DNA of 64,000 nt from Triglochin maritima (GCA_963682175.1 OY821791.1:20922542-20986541), one strand, 5' to 3'; shown: positions 20,431-33,233, counted from the first letter of the stretch. Numbers and translations are program-made. The notes: generated by a model from the sequence alone, not told the origin.

Positions 20431-22396
20431 CGCATTCCGACTCTTTTATGCTAACTTGTTTGCTAATGATTTTCAGGTGCAACCTCTTAACCATTACATT
20501 ATCTTACCACAACTTCAACCGGGGGAGGGGGCATAATTAATACGGAAGTTGGACTTAAAAGAACTCCAAGATGTGGTGTTTGTTGAATGCAAATGTAGAC
20601 AAGGCACTGGGACCCAATGGTTTCAACGAAAACTTTTTCAAGGCGACATGGGATATAATCAAGAGGGATATGATCAATGTTGTGGCGTCTTGTTTGGAAA
20701 GTGGAAGGGTTCTAACTCACTGGAACAACACGACAATTACAATTATCTTGAAGAAGAAGGTACCAACTTTGGTGGAGGACTTCTGACCCATAGATTTGTG
20801 CAACATGGCATATAGATTCACATCCAAAGTGCTTAGAAACTGGTTGAAGGGGCTATTACCACGGCTAATATGGGAAAATCAGAGTGAGTTTGTCAAAGGT
20901 CGAAGAATTGACGATAACATCCTACTTGCACACGAGCTTTGCCACAACCTTCACCTAGAAAAAGGGAGAGGACGCATGTGCATCTAACTTGATACCAGGA
21001 AAGCTTATGACTCTATCTCTTGGGAGTTTCTTGATCAAGTAATGAAGAGGTTTGGCTTCCCGGATAAGTGGAGATGGCTGATCTTGGCATGTGTGGAGAC
21101 ATCGTTCGTGCTGACAGTAAATGGAGCTAACTCCACGCCGTTTCGAGCACGGAACGATATTCGACAAGGTGATCCCTTGGCCCCCTACTTCTTTGTGTTG
21201 TTCATGGAGGTGTTGAGGGAAAATCTTGAAAGAATTGGACAGACTTATGTGTCATTTTGTTTGGGGGGGAGAAGAAGTGGGTCGCGGTAGCATGGAAATA
21301 TGTATGCACACCAAAGGACGTGGCATGCCTTGGCCTCAAATGACTAACATAGTGGAATGATGTGGGACTCCTCCGGTTGTTTTGGCTCGTGGTAGCGGAC
21401 GACACCTCTTTATTGGTCAAGTGTGTTCACCGGAAGTACTTAAAGAACCACTCCATTTGGCTTGCACGACCACCCTCCACGTCCTCATGGGCATGGCGAG
21501 GGCTGCTTCTTGTTCGAGATATTGCTAGAAGACATATTCAGTATGAGGTGGGGAATGGGGAAGAGATACGCTTCTTCCAATACCCATGGTGCGGAGAACC
21601 TTCTCAGTGCAAGAGTTGGGGTCAACGACTTCACTATGAGATGGGCATACCTTGGGACATTGGGGCCTCGTATTTCATAAGAGAGGGGACATGGAACCTA
21701 CCTCCCCCACGCTCTATCATGATAGAGGAAGGTTGCTTGAGCGTGAACCAAACTCAAATCCATGGAGGCACGGATAAGCTAATACGACCCAATGGAAAGG
21801 GTGTTGCACTTGGGATGAAGGAAATGTGGAGTTGGGAGAGGAAGCCGAGTAGAAAGGTAGCCTGGACTGGCATGCTATGGCACAAGTTTGCTATCCCGAA
21901 ACATGCCCTCAAGGCTTGGAGAGCAATGAGGGGGTGCCTACTCACAAAGAAGCTCATGATTAAACGAGGTGCAAAGCATGAGCCGACGTATGTGCTTTGT
22001 GAAGATAAAAAGGAGCACATGGAGTACCTTTTATGGGGATGTCAATACACGAAGGAGGTTTGTAGATGTCTCCTTGACCTCATGCAGCTCAGGCCAAACA
22101 TAGCAAGAAATCTAGAAGGCGAGGCCACGCGTCTATCACATGCGCGAGGAAGTCGACTTGATAAGGTGGTAAGAAGGTTGGTGCTAAATGCTATGATACA
22201 CGAATGCTGGCTCGAGCGTAACCGAAGGATATTTGAGGGCAAAAGAAAGAGGCCGGTGGACATCATGGTTGTTGTCGAAGACACACTCTGGTGCTTGGGT
22301 AATAAAGCCAAGAGACTCGCAAGGGATGAAGAAGAAGTGCAGCTTCCTGATGCACTTGATGCTACAAATGCTCTTAAACTACAATGCATATGGTGA
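20431..22396 (+). pseudogene. LINE-C ORF2 RT and zf-RVT with the catalytic palm deleted
   Basis: RT N-terminal part: ANVDKALGPNGFNENFFKATWD (near 20590), the EDF-stop-PIDLCN region (near 20775), NQSEFVKGRRIDDNILL (near 20880) and the palm KAYDSISWEF (near 21000). At about 21220 the sequence jumps from MEVLRE to ERIGQTYVSFCLGG, losing the roughly 150 residues that carry the catalytic FADD motif. From 21362 to 22396 the frame is open for 344 codons: HIQYEVGNGEEI, QYPWCGEPSQC, WHKFAIPKHALKAWRAMRG and the zinc ligands CVLCEDKKEHMEYLLWGC, ending at TGA. Confidence 0.88.
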
Positions 22397-22504
22397 TGTA
22401 TTGTGTAGAATGTAGTGTGGAGGTCGGTTATGCATGTGGCATAAACCCGCGGACTTATCTTGAAATTTTGTAGGTTGTAAACTGCTTTAGACTAATAAAA
22501 TTTA

Positions 22505-22540
22505 GAGGCTAAGCCTTCCTTTTGCTTTGCAAAAAAAAAG
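22505..22540 (+). other. LINE-C 3' stem-loops and A tail
   Basis: GAGGC-TAA-GCCTT (22505-22517), then TTTTGC-TTT-GCAAAA leading into nine A. Confidence 0.75.
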
Positions 22541-22732
22541 AGGAAAGAAGGAGAGGAGAGGGAGGTAGAGAAGACAACGAGAAGAGAGAAGAGAGAAGCG
22601 GGATATGGATAAGGAGAGAAGAGAGGAGAATAGAGAAAAGGAGAGGGAGAAGAGAGAGAAAGGAAGAGAGAGGAGGCAGAAGAAGGGAGAGAGAATGCGA
22701 GAGGAGTAGAAGTAGGGAGTGCGGGAGGGGGA
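22541..22732 (+). repeat. Purine-rich dispersed repeat, copy P1
   Basis: Almost only A and G on the plus strand. It is not a simple random GA run: it aligns with 39553-39770 (shared gagaggaggtagagaagacaa, gggatatggat and gaggagtagaagtag segments). It lies between the A tail of LINE-C and the truncated start of LINE-D. Confidence 0.8.
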
Positions 22733-25030
22733 CCGAAACACTTGGTTTTTCCATGCACAACTTAGAGTGAGGAGAGCCAGCAAGCAACTGTGAAGAGTGT
22801 GTGAGGGTGCTAGCATTGTGGAAGAGGAGGGAGATGTCCAGGACACCTTCCAGCATTTTTATGCTAACTTTTTTTCTTATGATTTGCAGGTGAAACCCCT
22901 TGACGTCTCCATTGTCCTACCACAACTCCTACCGGTGGAGGGGACTGAGCTAACACGAAAATTAGACATGAACGTACTAGAAGATGTGGTGTTGACTGCA
23001 AATGTGGACAAGGCACCGGGACCCGACGGTTTCAATGCAAAGTTTTTCAAGGCCACATGAGACCTCATCAAGAGAGATGTGTTCAAAGCCATGCGTTCGT
23101 GTTTGGATAGAGGGAAGGTGTTGGCCTAATGGAATTTCCCATCGATCATGATCATCCCAAAGAAGAATGCACCAACCTTGTGGAGGATTATCGACCTATA
23201 GCGCTTTCCAACTTGACCTCTACATTCACATCCAAAGTGCTTGCAAATCGCTTGAAGGGGCTGCTACCATGACTCATTGGGGGAAACCAAAGTGCTTTTG
23301 TCAAAGGAAGGAGAATTTGTGACAATATTCTTCTTACACATAAACGTTTCCACAACATTCATCTTGACAAACGAAGGGGACGAATGTGCTTAAAGCTTGA
23401 TATCCGTAAAGCATATGACTCCATCTCGTGGGCTTTTCTAGATGAATTGATGAAGAGATTTGGATTCGTGAATAAATGGAGGAGGCTTATCATGAATTGT
23501 GTTAAGGCATCCTTTGTGGTGATGGTAAATGGTGCCAACTCCATTCCTTTCATGGCAAGAAATGGCTTGAAACAAGGTCATTTGTTGGCTCCCTATTTGT
23601 TTGTTCTGGGTATGGAAGTCTTGAGTGAGATGGTGATGAAGGCAGTTATGGATTGACGCATTGAACCGCTCACTTGTGGAGATGCTCCCGTATCGCATTT
23701 GCTTTTTTCTGATGATGTCCTATTGTTTGCGAAGGTCACCAAGGAAAATGCTCAAGGCATTAGAGGTGTACTTAAGGACTTCACGGCTTGTTCGGGGCTG
23801 ATCTTTAGTGCGTTAAAGGGCCAAATTTTGATGGGGATGAAGCACCGCATGGAGTAAGGATTACAACACCTCTTGTTATGGAGCACAAGTAATTCCCGAT
23901 GACTTACCTTCGGCTACAATTATTCTCCAGGAGGATGGGGAGAACTCATTGCATTACACTTGTGAACAAGGTGAAGGTGCGACTTAGCACTTGGAAGCAG
24001 AATTTCTTATCAATTGTTGGGTGGGTGGAACTTGTGAGAAGTGTTCTCGTATCCTTTAGCAAATATTGGACGTCTACGTTCCTAAACCCACGGAAAGTCT
24101 TGCAAAAGATCGAGAGCCTTATGTGCCATTTCATTTGGGGAGGCACAAAGAAGTTGGTTGCGGTAGCTTGGAGAGATGTATGTACGCATAACGATGAAGG
24201 ATGCCTTGGCCTCAAACGCCTAACGGATTGGAATGAAGTAGGCCTACTTTGCTTGTTTTGGCTTGTGGTGGCGGAAGGCAACTCTCTTAGGGTGAAGTGT
24301 GTGCGCCAGAAATACCTCAAGAACTGTTCCATTTGGCTTGCACGACCACCATCCACCTCCTCACTGCTACGCGACACATCCAATATGAGGTGGGGAGTGG
24401 AGATGAGATATGATTCTTCCAATACCCATAGTGTGGAGAACCGTTTCAATGTGAAAGTTGGGGGTGCATCTACACTATCAATTGGGAGTGCCTTGGGACA
24501 CTAAAGCTTTGTATTCCATAAGATAGGGGGAGTGGAACCTTCCCCCCTCCCCCATGCTCCACCATGACGGAGGTCATTCACTTGAAAATAAAGAATACTC
24601 GAATGTTATGGACCAGCCAAAGTGGATCAATGGAAAGGGTGCTGCATTTGGAATCAAAGAAGTGTGGGCATGGGTGAGAAAGCCGGGAAGAAAGGTTACT
24701 TAGGCTGGTATGGTATGGCATAAACATGTTATTCCCAAGCAGGCACTCACAGCTTGGAGAGCATTGAGGGGTTGTCTGCTCAGCAAGAGGCTCATGAATC
24801 AACGAGGAGAAAAGCATGACCCGGTAGGCAACCTTTCTTTTGGGGGTGCGCCTACATAAAGTAGGTATTGGGAACACTCCTTAACTTCTGGAAGCTCAGC
24901 CCTCGATTTGCATGACCTTTAGAAGGCGAGGCTACACGTCTTTCACACGCACGAGGAAGTCGACTTGAGAAAATGGTTAGGCGGTGGGCCTTCAATGCTA
25001 TGATACATGAGTGCTGGCTCGAGCTAAACT
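22733..25030 (+). pseudogene. LINE-D ORF2: RT and zf-RVT, many breaks
   Basis: Motifs: [22 protein letters not shown], then TGA at 23058; GNQSAFVKGRRICDNILL (near 23280); KLDIRKAYDSISWAF (23393-23437), open to a TGA at 23654; catalytic SHLLFSDDVLLFAK (near 23693-23735), two Asp kept; thumb and HFIWGG (near 24130); YLKNCSIWLARPPS (near 24315). A deletion follows near 24365, then zf-RVT pieces HKHVIPKQALTAWRALRG (near 24720) and the final HECWLE near 25010. Stops and frame changes are scattered throughout. Confidence 0.85.
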
Positions 25031-25293
25031 AGAGGATATTTGGGGGAGAAAGGAAGAAGCTGACGGACATTTTGGCTGCTATCGAAGACATGGTTCGGTG
25101 CCTATGGCATAGAGTTAAGAAGCTTGCGAAAGTAAGGAGGAAGAGAAACAATTTCGGACCACGTGGAGTTAGTGTAGCTGATATGATAGTGATGTGACAT
25201 CCAACTACAAAGCATACATTGATATATTAGGTCAAATGTAGGGTAGAGGCCGGGTATGCATGTAGCATACACCCACACACATATCATCCATTA

Positions 25294-25327
25294 GAGGCTA
25301 AGCCTCTCTTTTGCTTTGCAAAAAAAG
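25294..25327 (+). other. LINE-D 3' stem-loops and A tail
   Basis: GAGGC-TAA-GCCTC (25294-25306), then TTTTGC-TTT-GCAAAA and seven A. Confidence 0.75.
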
Positions 25328-25371
25328 GACAGAGAGAGAGGAGGAGAAGGGAAAGAGGAGGACAGAGAAGG
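25328..25371 (+). repeat. Purine-rich tract, copy P2 (short)
   Basis: Forty-four bases, nearly all A and G, between the LINE-D tail and the truncated LINE-E start. Confidence 0.7.
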
Positions 25372-26915
25372 GCCATGGACGTATGTGTATCAATCTAGAT
25401 CTAAGGAAGGCTTATGATTCGGTGTCGTGAGAGTTCCTTGCCCTTGTTATGTAGAGGTTCGGCTTCCCGTTGCATTTGCGGAAGCTTATTATGGCTTGTA
25501 TGCGAGCATCGTTTGTTGTGACCGTCAATGGTGAAAACGCAAGCCCTTTTAGAGCTACAAATTGACTAAGCAAGGTGATCCCTTGGCACCATACTTATTT
25601 GTACTTTGCATGGAAGTGCTAAGTGGCATGATAAAAGAAGAGGTGGAAGGTGGGAGGCTGCAACCGTTGACATGTGCGGATGTGCCAGTATCACACTTGA
25701 TGTTTGCTGGTGATGCTTTATTGTTTGCAATGGCCACAAAGGGAAATGCTCGAATGATTAAGAGAGTGTTGGATCGATTCACAGCATGCTTGGGTCTTCA
25801 CTTTAACAAATCAAAGAGTCAAGTGTTTTTGGGGGGTGGTGTGGAACATGGGGCGTCGATTCGTGAGCACCTTGGGATGTTGAGGGTTGAGTTCCCGGTC
25901 ACATACCATGGTCTGCCATTGTACTCAGGAAGAATGGGTCGAATGCATTTCATGTCTCTCATAGAAAAGATAAAGGCTAGGTTGAGCACTTGGAAGCAAT
26001 TACACCTATCTTTAGTCGGTCGAGTAGAGCTCGTGAGGAGCGTGTTGGTGTCCCTGAGCCTATTTTGGACTTCAGCATTCCTTATTCCAAGGCAAGTGCT
26101 AAAGGAAAGGGAGAGCCTTATATGTAGGTTCATTTAGGGAGGGCCAAAGAAATTGGTTGCGGTCACATGGAAAGATGTTTGTACACCCAAGAGCGAAGGG
26201 GGGTTGACGCTTAAAAGAGTCACAGAGTGGAATCATGTGGGAATGGTGCACCACTTTTGGCTCATGGTGGAGAACAAGGACTCGTTATGGGTTAGGAGCA
26301 TGCAGAGGAAGTATTTGAGGACTCGCTCGATATGGCTTGCACGCCCCCCATCGAGCTGCTCAAAGGGCTTGGAGAGGACTATTACGGGACCGGGACATTG
26401 CAAGCATGTATATTCTTATAGAGTGGGTGATGGTGAGCACATTACATTCTTCCAATACCCATGGTGTGGGGATCCTTTCCAAAGACTCGACATGGGTGAT
26501 AGGCTTCACTATGATTTGAGGGTCCCATGGGACACGAATGTATCCTACTTTAAAAGAAATGGGGAATGGAACCTCCCACCACCAAGGTCGCGCGATATAA
26601 AGGAGTTATGGTCCAAGATCTTGGCGATTAAAATTTATGGAGGGGAGGATGAGCCTAGAAGGGTGACGGGATAGGGTGAGAAGTTCATGATCAATTAGGC
26701 GTGGGGCTGGGTTAAACCCCATGGAACGAGTGTCTTGGGCCAAGGTTGTATAACACAAATACCAAGTCCCAAAACACGCAATCACAGCTTGGAAGGCCAT
26801 GAGCGACCAGCTAGTCACGAAGAAACTTATGCAAGAACAAGGTGCCCACCATGACCCGTTATGTGTCCTTTGCAATAAGGACGAAGAAGACATCTATCAT
26901 CATAGTATAGCCCGC
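25372..26915 (+). pseudogene. LINE-E ORF2: RT C-terminal part and zf-RVT
   Basis: From about 25562 to a TAG at 26135-26137 the frame is open for 191 codons: QGDPLAPYLFVLCMEVLSG, then SHLMFAGDALLFAMATK, where the catalytic Asp-Asp has become Gly-Asp, and VTYHGLPLYSGRMGR. A second open part, 26153-26674, carries WKDVCTPKSEGGL, YLRTRSIWLARPPSS and QYPWCGDPFQR. The zf-RVT pieces AWKAMSDQLVTKKLM and CVLCNKDEEDIYHH (about 26780-26905) end in a deletion that joins the zinc region directly to the 3' UTR. Confidence 0.85.
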
Positions 26916-26969
26916 ACACTTCTATTTCGGTTTTGTAGGTTGTACAAAACATATTACATAATAAATTTC

Positions 26970-27003
26970 GAGGCTAAGCCTCCCTTTTTGCTTTGCAAAA
27001 AAA
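26970..27003 (+). other. LINE-E 3' stem-loops and A tail
   Basis: GAGGC-TAA-GCCTC (26970-26982), then TTTTTGC-TTT-GCAAAAA, a 7-bp stem with a 3-nt loop, ending in the A tail. Confidence 0.8.
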
Positions 27004-27042
27004 GGGAGAGAAGGGAGAGAGAGTGAGAGAAGGAGGGAGTGG
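27004..27042 (+). repeat. Purine-rich repeat copy P3, left piece
   Basis: A/G-rich sequence ending in ggagggagtgg. Its last five bases, agtgg (27038-27042), are the left target duplication of the solo LTR. The repeat resumes at 38856. Confidence 0.8.
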
Positions 27043-28359
27043 TGTAAGACCCACTCTCCTGCCACATTATTAAAGTCTTATTTATCAGTGTGGTCTTTGT
27101 TGATGTCTTATTTATCATTATTATGCTTGTGACTTCGTGCTCAGACTTAGTAAAGTTTCCTTTTTGGGCGAGTTTATGTGGTTTGTGGTCTGGTGCGACC
27201 CATCGAGCGGTTTGTGCAATCGGTGACTTAATCGGGTCAATCGGGTGCAAACCGTGTGTGGGTGGGCTTAGTTTTGGGTTGGCATGTAGGTGAGGTGGAC
27301 AAGTTGCCATGTCAGCAGGAGATGATCTCAAAGAATCCTTGCAAATTTGAATTGTGTGCATTATGGTATGTCTTGATTCAGCCTTCAAGGGCATGATTCT
27401 ATTGCCTTTTTGGTGTTTGTTTCTTTAAACAAAAAGCTGGAGAACCCTACAGCAACCGACCCCAACCCCCTCTACTCCCTTCCACGCCACAAACTCTTTC
27501 CACCACCACCACCACAACCATGATTTCTGGTTTCCTACTGGTGGAGATCCGGCAGCTATTGAAGAAGAAGCAAAAGACTTTCTTGTGTGCAGCTAGGCAA
27601 GCTTCAGCAGATCTCCGGCCAGCTTAGGTGCCTCCTTGCTGCTCAGGTATGCCTCTAGCCCTTAGTATAGGAAATAGTCTTGGGTGTTGGGCGAAGATCT
27701 GCACAACACCAGGGGCTAGTTGGTTCGGATGTCTAGGGTTGCACATATTGAGTTCCATCGGATAAGGTGGGTTGTGGTGCAAGTTCGGGTTTTTAGCAGC
27801 ATGCCGGGAATCCCTCTCCTTAGCACATCTCCAGCTCCTTGTTTTGTTGGTGGTTTTCAGGAGGAACCAGAGGGTGGGAGGCTGTATCGTGGGGAGACTA
27901 TCGGGTAGGGTTGTTGCGTGCATATTTGCGTGACTTGCAACCCTACTCGTGTGATTTGATCTTGATATCGGTTGGTTGTTTTGTGATTATGTTCTATCTT
28001 GCTGTAGTTTTCTCTTTGCCTGGAATGTGTTAGTCATTTATGAGATCTCTTCCTAGCACGAATTTGTGATTTGTTAATGTCATTAGTTTCGGGAATCGCC
28101 TTTGATTTCAGATCTTAGATCTATGTGTGATCTAGCTAGTTTTCCAAAGAATAATGCTTGATTCATGCTGCTTTGGTTTGTCCATATGTCTTACACGTTT
28201 TGGTGGCCTTTATCAGGAGACTCTACCACAACATGTTGCTGGTTTTAAGATATATATTCAGGGGTTACTTAGCGACTATAGTCAGACATGTTTCGTGGCA
28301 TAGTGGCTGATATAGATCGGTATCCATACTATAATTGGTGACTATGTTCAGACCATACT

Positions 28360-29684
28360 TGATTGACATCATTTCATGCTCATATTTGCATCTTATATCC
28401 ATTATCTTTCACCTAAACAATGCTATGTAACGAGTTTTATGTTTAGTTTTCAGGAATAAATAGGTTTGAAGAGATTGAGCATAAAAGGACCCAAAAGCTC
28501 GGAAAAATGATTGAATTGTGAGATCTAGGGACTGAGATGCAAGGGAGAAGGACCTGAACGTAAGACCGAAGGACCTAAGAGCAAACCAGAATACTCCACA
28601 CCATCATGGGAGTATTTTAGCAATTCGATTCGGGTCAGAGCTCCAACAAGTCAAGTAACCGCATCAAAGACAAACAATACCAGCAAGAAAAGCCTACAAC
28701 AAATTCCAACCCGATCCAAAGTTTTTAGCGGTCTGGGACCGCTAATTGGCGGTCCAGATCACTCTAGATCCGCCCCAATTTCTCCAGCACATGTATTAGA
28801 GGATGTTTTGGCTATTTTTGGTATCTGTTTAGTCCCAAATCGGGGAATTGTCTTGGAGTGCCTTTTTCTATGGCTATAAATAGAACTCTTCACCTTCTAA
28901 TGTAATCACTCCATTTTTTAAGTGCCTATTCTTCCTACTAGAAGTGAGGCCTTGAAGCACACACTAAAGTAGGAGGATGCTACTTGAAATGTGAGTCACT
29001 TTAATAAATGTTTCTTTATTATGTTGTTTGTTTTATGTTTCTTGTTTTACTTTGTTTAATTTCATTTCATTAGTTTTATTAGCTTAGTTAATATGCTTTC
29101 TTTGCTTAGTTTAATAATTAGTGTAATGTGTAGTGAGTAGTTCCATCCCCTTTGGGGGGTGGAGTACATGTTCATACATGCATTAGAGAATGGAATGAAT
29201 GCTTTATTTCCAATTTGTTGATAAAACATGAATGTATGCTTGCTTGTTTAGGATAGAATTTATAACTTGATGAGTTTTGCCAAAATGATTAGACACCTCT
29301 CATGCTTGTTTAGGTTTTGAAATAAACAACTTGCATATGTAAATGTTAATCAACTAGGTTGGTGAATGGATTGATAGGTTTTTCCATAACATTTAGACAC
29401 TTCCTATGCATGATAACACCACCTTTATTTGTGCTTAAAGAATGTGTTCAACACCCACCTCTTTGCATGTGTGCACTCACTCCACCCCTTAGGGGTTTTC
29501 CATTTCTGAATTCCACCACTCGTCTTTCGTTCTTAGTTTAGTTTTAGTTAATCGTTTGTTGCTTTCTTTCACATTTCATACTTCATACTTTGTAGTGTAG
29601 CGTAGCGTAGCATAATCAACTCTCTTCCCTATTTTTGCCACTTGATTTCGTAGCGTAGCATTAGTTTAATTAAAACGTTCAACA
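28360..29684 (+). repeat. 5' LTR of the plus-strand gag-pro element
   Basis: 1325 bp, with TATA CTATAAATAG at 28874-28883. Relative to the 3' LTR it lacks the gcaaacgag-to-gtgcacttgcgg segment near its end and has cgtagcgtagcattag there instead. It keeps an extra stretch near 28727-28740 and near 28810 that the 3' LTR lacks. Confidence 0.9.
28727..28754 (+). promoter_or_regulatory. GC-rich hairpins in U3 (5' LTR)
   Basis: AGCGGTC-TGG-GACCGCT (28727-28743) is a perfect 7-bp stem. An alternative stem pairs GACCGC (28737-28742) with GCGGTC (28749-28754). They lie about 120-145 bp upstream of TATA. Confidence 0.65.
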
Positions 29685-29690
29685 AGTTTT

Positions 29691-29707
29691 TGGCGTCGTT
29701 GCCGGGA
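29691..29707 (+). other. Primer-binding site, tRNA-Asp type
   Basis: TGGCGTCGTTGCCGGGA is one base different from the canonical TGGCGCCGTTGCCGGGG site used by Athila/Tat elements. Confidence 0.85.
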
Positions 29708-30853
29708 GGTGCCAGTCCAGACTATTGTTTGGACGATTCGAGTGGATTTAATTTGTGTTTTGTAGTTTTTCTTTGTTTTAGGAGACTTGGAGTCGCCAGG
29801 AGGAACACCTGGAGAAATTTTCAGGCAATCTGGGCACGGTAGATCGCCAATCAGCGGCCTGAGACTGCCAATTGGCGGTCTGGTAACATCTGTTTGCTCC
29901 CTCATTTCTTTGGTCTGTTTGCATAATTGATGTAGTGATCTGGGACTTGATTTGGCTTGTTTGGATGTATAGTTTGTTCCCAGATCAATAATCAAACCAC
30001 CTTTAAGCAACTTGGACCCTAAAACCCAAAGCAAAAGATTAGGCATTCTTTTTGTTTAGGTCATGCATCATGTATGTGACTTAGGCATATAGATTGTCTT
30101 TCATTTTAGCTTTATTTTCAGTTGCTGAGTGCTGGCGTGAGGTACGCACCTTCTACTCTCATTCATGCATTTCGTATGAACATGCATTAGTTAGTAGGAA
30201 GTGCATTGAAACAAGTGTGAGTTGAGCATTTGTTTGGAGAGTTGATTGCTAGATTAGGACTCCAAAACGCTACTAAGGAGGGGCTGTCACATAAAAGATA
30301 TGGTGGGGGATTTCATCACCCTTTCCTTTGCCCCCACAAACCACACTAATCAAGAGCCTAATTTTTAAAATCAACTAGACATTGGCCCTAAGGATTTCGG
30401 GCGCATTAGGAGAGTGATCTGGTCCCGACCGTCATGACCTGATCGGCATTGCCCACTTTGTTGATGGTAAGAGAGACGAGATCTCCGGATCTTGGCTCCC
30501 TTGCTGGGCTTTGTAGTCCTCGTTGTAGGGAGGTGAGGTGTGTTGAGGCCGTGTGACCTCGCAGTTAGGCGTCGTCTAGCTGTAAGGACCTATAGCGACC
30601 TTAGGATTGCTTGAGCCTTGTTTGCTTGTGTACTTCTACCTGTACCCATTCACCGTAGCATAAGGACTTCTTCCCTTCTCTCCTGAGTCATTATTTCTCT
30701 CCTGGGTTCCCCCGTCTTCTCCTCTACGAACATTCTTTGTTAAAAAAAATTGGTTTGTGTGTGTGCACCTTTGCGCATGCTTTCGTGGACACGAGACGAG
30801 AGGGTCGTTTGACGAGGAGCGTTGTCAATCCAGCTTCGGTAATCGATTTCTCG
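29708..30853 (+). other. Non-coding RNA leader of the plus-strand gag-pro element
   Basis: About 1.15 kb without a supported gene. It holds a hairpin GACTGCC-AATT-GGCGGTC (29863-29880, one G-T pair) that parallels the U3 hairpins. Its part from about 29990 to 30570 is repeated, diverged, at 56880-57590. Confidence 0.7.
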
Positions 30854-33233
30854 ATGCCTTCCTCCTCTCGTGTTGCACACAGTCCGGGTTCAATGGCTGC
30901 TAATTTCCGTGAGGAGGAGCAGTTACTGGACCCACCTGTTCGACCTTTTCTTCCTATTGTCGTTCCCATACCTCTCCGTGATCGATGCTACCCGAGCCGT
31001 ACTACTCTGCCCTCATGCATCATATTGCCAGAGCCAAATGGGAACCATTTTGAGGTTAAGCCTCAGTTTATTTCCACGCTCCCTCACTTCACTGGGAATG
31101 GTGACCCTACATCTTTCTCAGGGAATTTGAGGAGGTCTGTGCTATGTTCAAGCTGCAATAACTTAGCACAAACTCCATCCATCTTACACTTGTTCCCTTT
31201 GCGCTGAAGGATGACGCCAAGAAGTGGTTGTACAGTAACCAGGCGAATGCCTTTAGGACTTGGGATGAGTTTCAATCTACATTCCTCAAGAAATACTTTC
31301 CAAAACATCGGACTCAAAAATTGAGGAACGAAATCAATTCGTTCTATCAACTTGAGACCGAGACATTTCATGCATATCTAGAGAGGTTCAAGGAGGTACT
31401 ATCCTCATGCCCTCACCATGGCATTGAGTTGTGGCGTGTTTGTCAGATTGTTTACGAGGGTCTTCACATCCCGTCCCGAACGCTCCTTGAGTCCATGTGT
31501 CAAGGAGAGTTCTTGGGAAAGGATGAAAGGGAGGCGTGGGCTTTCCTAGAAGACCTTGCTGAGAAAACAATGCAATGGGAGAGTGTAATGGAACCACCTA
31601 CATCATCTAGTATAGGAGCAAGGATCGCGAATGCAAACTCGACTAGATCGGGTACGGTGCCGCATTTGCTATCGATACCACTATGGCCACCGAGGCACGC
31701 ATGGGGGCTTTAATGCACCGTATGGATTCGATTGAGCTCCAAAACCAACAAAGTGCACCTCACATGTACACATCTGGTCGAGTTCCCTATCATTCATGTG
31801 GTAGGATAGGTCATATAGAAAGCGAGTGTGCGTCCATTCCTCCTGAGATGGAATGTGTCAACGCCATCTATGACAGGCCTAGGAATGACCCATACTCATC
31901 ATCTTATAATCCTGGATGGAGGAACCACCCCAAATTTTCATGGAACCAAAATAATGCCCCGGGTGGTCCTTCAAACTCCTCTTGACCACCTAACCAATCA
32001 TATCAACCTCCCATGCATGCACAATCATATCAGCAACCCCAAGTTCCAAGCACCAACCAACCAGGTTTCCCAAATTCTAACAACTTTGAAACCCGGTTTA
32101 ATTCGCTTGAGAACTTGACTCGTGGACTTGAGAACTCTGTGAAATTTTTTATGTCATCCACAAGTCAACTTCTCACTTCAAATCAGCAAACCATCAAATC
32201 TCTAGAGATTCATATGGGCCAATTGGCTCAGTCTGTACATGAAAGAGAGATAGGGTCTTTTCCTAGCTAGCCTGAGGCTAACCCCCGCATGTACCAGCAA
32301 CAACACGTGCAAAATGAGAATGTGGTACCTCGGGGGAGGCAACTGAACCATGTGGAGGAACCTGTTCACCATGTCAATTCCATTGTGACCTTAAGGAATG
32401 GAAAACAGGTTGACAATCACATTTCCTTGCGACACCCACCATCATCTATGCAGCCCCTTAGGGGGAATGGTGGTGAAGAAGAGGCTGAGGGTGAGGGTAA
32501 TACACCAACGCCTCCTTCTCAGGCACTGCATAAAACCTACCTGCCAAAAGCTCCCTATCCAAGTAGGTTAACCAAAAAGCAGAGTGACACAATGGACAAG
32601 ATATTAGAGGTGTTTAAGCAAGTTAAGGTTAACATCCCCTTGTTGGATGTCACCCAACAAATACCTCAATATGCCAAAGTGTTGAAGGATCTCTGCACAA
32701 CCAAGAGGAAGACCAATGTTCCTAAGAAAGCATTATTGGCTGCAAATGTAAGCTCACTTTTGTCCAATCCCGCCTACACAAAATAAAAGGACCCTGGATG
32801 TCCTACTATTCAGTGTACGATAGGGGACACTAGCATGAGTAATGTTTTGCTTGATTTAGGATCAACGGTCAACCTCCTCCCATTTTCTGTTTATCAACAG
32901 TTAAATTTGGGAGAATTGAAACCAACTAAGATCACCCTCCAACTGGCGGAAAGATCCATTCGTATTCCAAAGGGGATTATCGAGGACGTGCTTATCAAAG
33001 TTGGAGATTTTATATTTCCAGTCGATTTTGTTGTCCTCGATACCAATCCTGTTGCGAACACCCACTCTAAAATACCTTTGACTTTGGGTAGACCATTTCT
33101 GGCAACTTCCAACGCCTTAATTAATTGTAGAAATGGTCTCATGAAACTCTCATTCGGTATCATGAGTGTCGAGTTTCATATGTTCAACTCTGGTAGGCAA
33201 CAGGAGCCCATGGATCAACCTTTAAAAGTCTAG
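30854..33233 (+). pseudogene. Gag-protease of the plus-strand element, broken
   Basis: Gag packages the element RNA. The N-terminus starts at ATG 30854 (MPSSSRVAHSPGS, then PLRDRCYPS shared with the intact copy at 46116). A one-base loss near 31107 shifts the frame, and a TAA follows near 31158. The capsid-like core FALKDDAKKWLYS...FLKKYFPKHRTQKLRNEI...CPHHGIELWRVCQIVYEGL spans about 31200-31470. Another frame change lies near 31670. The zinc knuckle CGRIGHIESEC (31799-31831) has a His replaced or shifted at its start. Stops follow at 31983, 32268 and 32784. The protease region carries LLDLGSTVNLLPFSVYQQL (near 32850), the DLGS active site and a usual fold length. It cannot yield a full protein. 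Confidence 0.9.

Larger units (their letters stand above)
18566..22540 (+). mobile_element. LINE-C, 5'-truncated with an internal RT deletion
   Basis: It spans a basic ORF1-C-terminal-like linker (about 18566-19300), endonuclease, RT, zf-RVT, the 3' stem-loop (22505-22517) and an A9 tail (22531-22539). It is the same subfamily as LINE-B, D and G. It is followed at once by a purine tract and then LINE-D. The 5' junction with copia LTR-2 is approximate. Confidence 0.82.
22733..25327 (+). mobile_element. LINE-D, 5'-truncated L1-type element
   Basis: It starts inside the endonuclease-RT linker (GDRNTWFFHAQLRVRRA, near 22733) directly after purine tract P1 and ends with the stem-loop AGAGGC-TAA-GCCTCT region (25293-25307) and an A tail. 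Same subfamily as LINE-B. Confidence 0.85.
25372..27003 (+). mobile_element. LINE-E, strongly 5'-truncated L1-type element of a second subfamily
   Basis: It starts inside the RT palm (CINLDLRKAYDSVS then TGA) and ends with the 3' stem-loops (26970-26982) and seven A. Its sequence is closer to LINE-F than to LINE-B/C/D/G: both have RLDMGDRLHYD and SLFWTSAFL or SLFWNSAFL, and the same tatagcccgcacacttc 3' UTR. Confidence 0.85.
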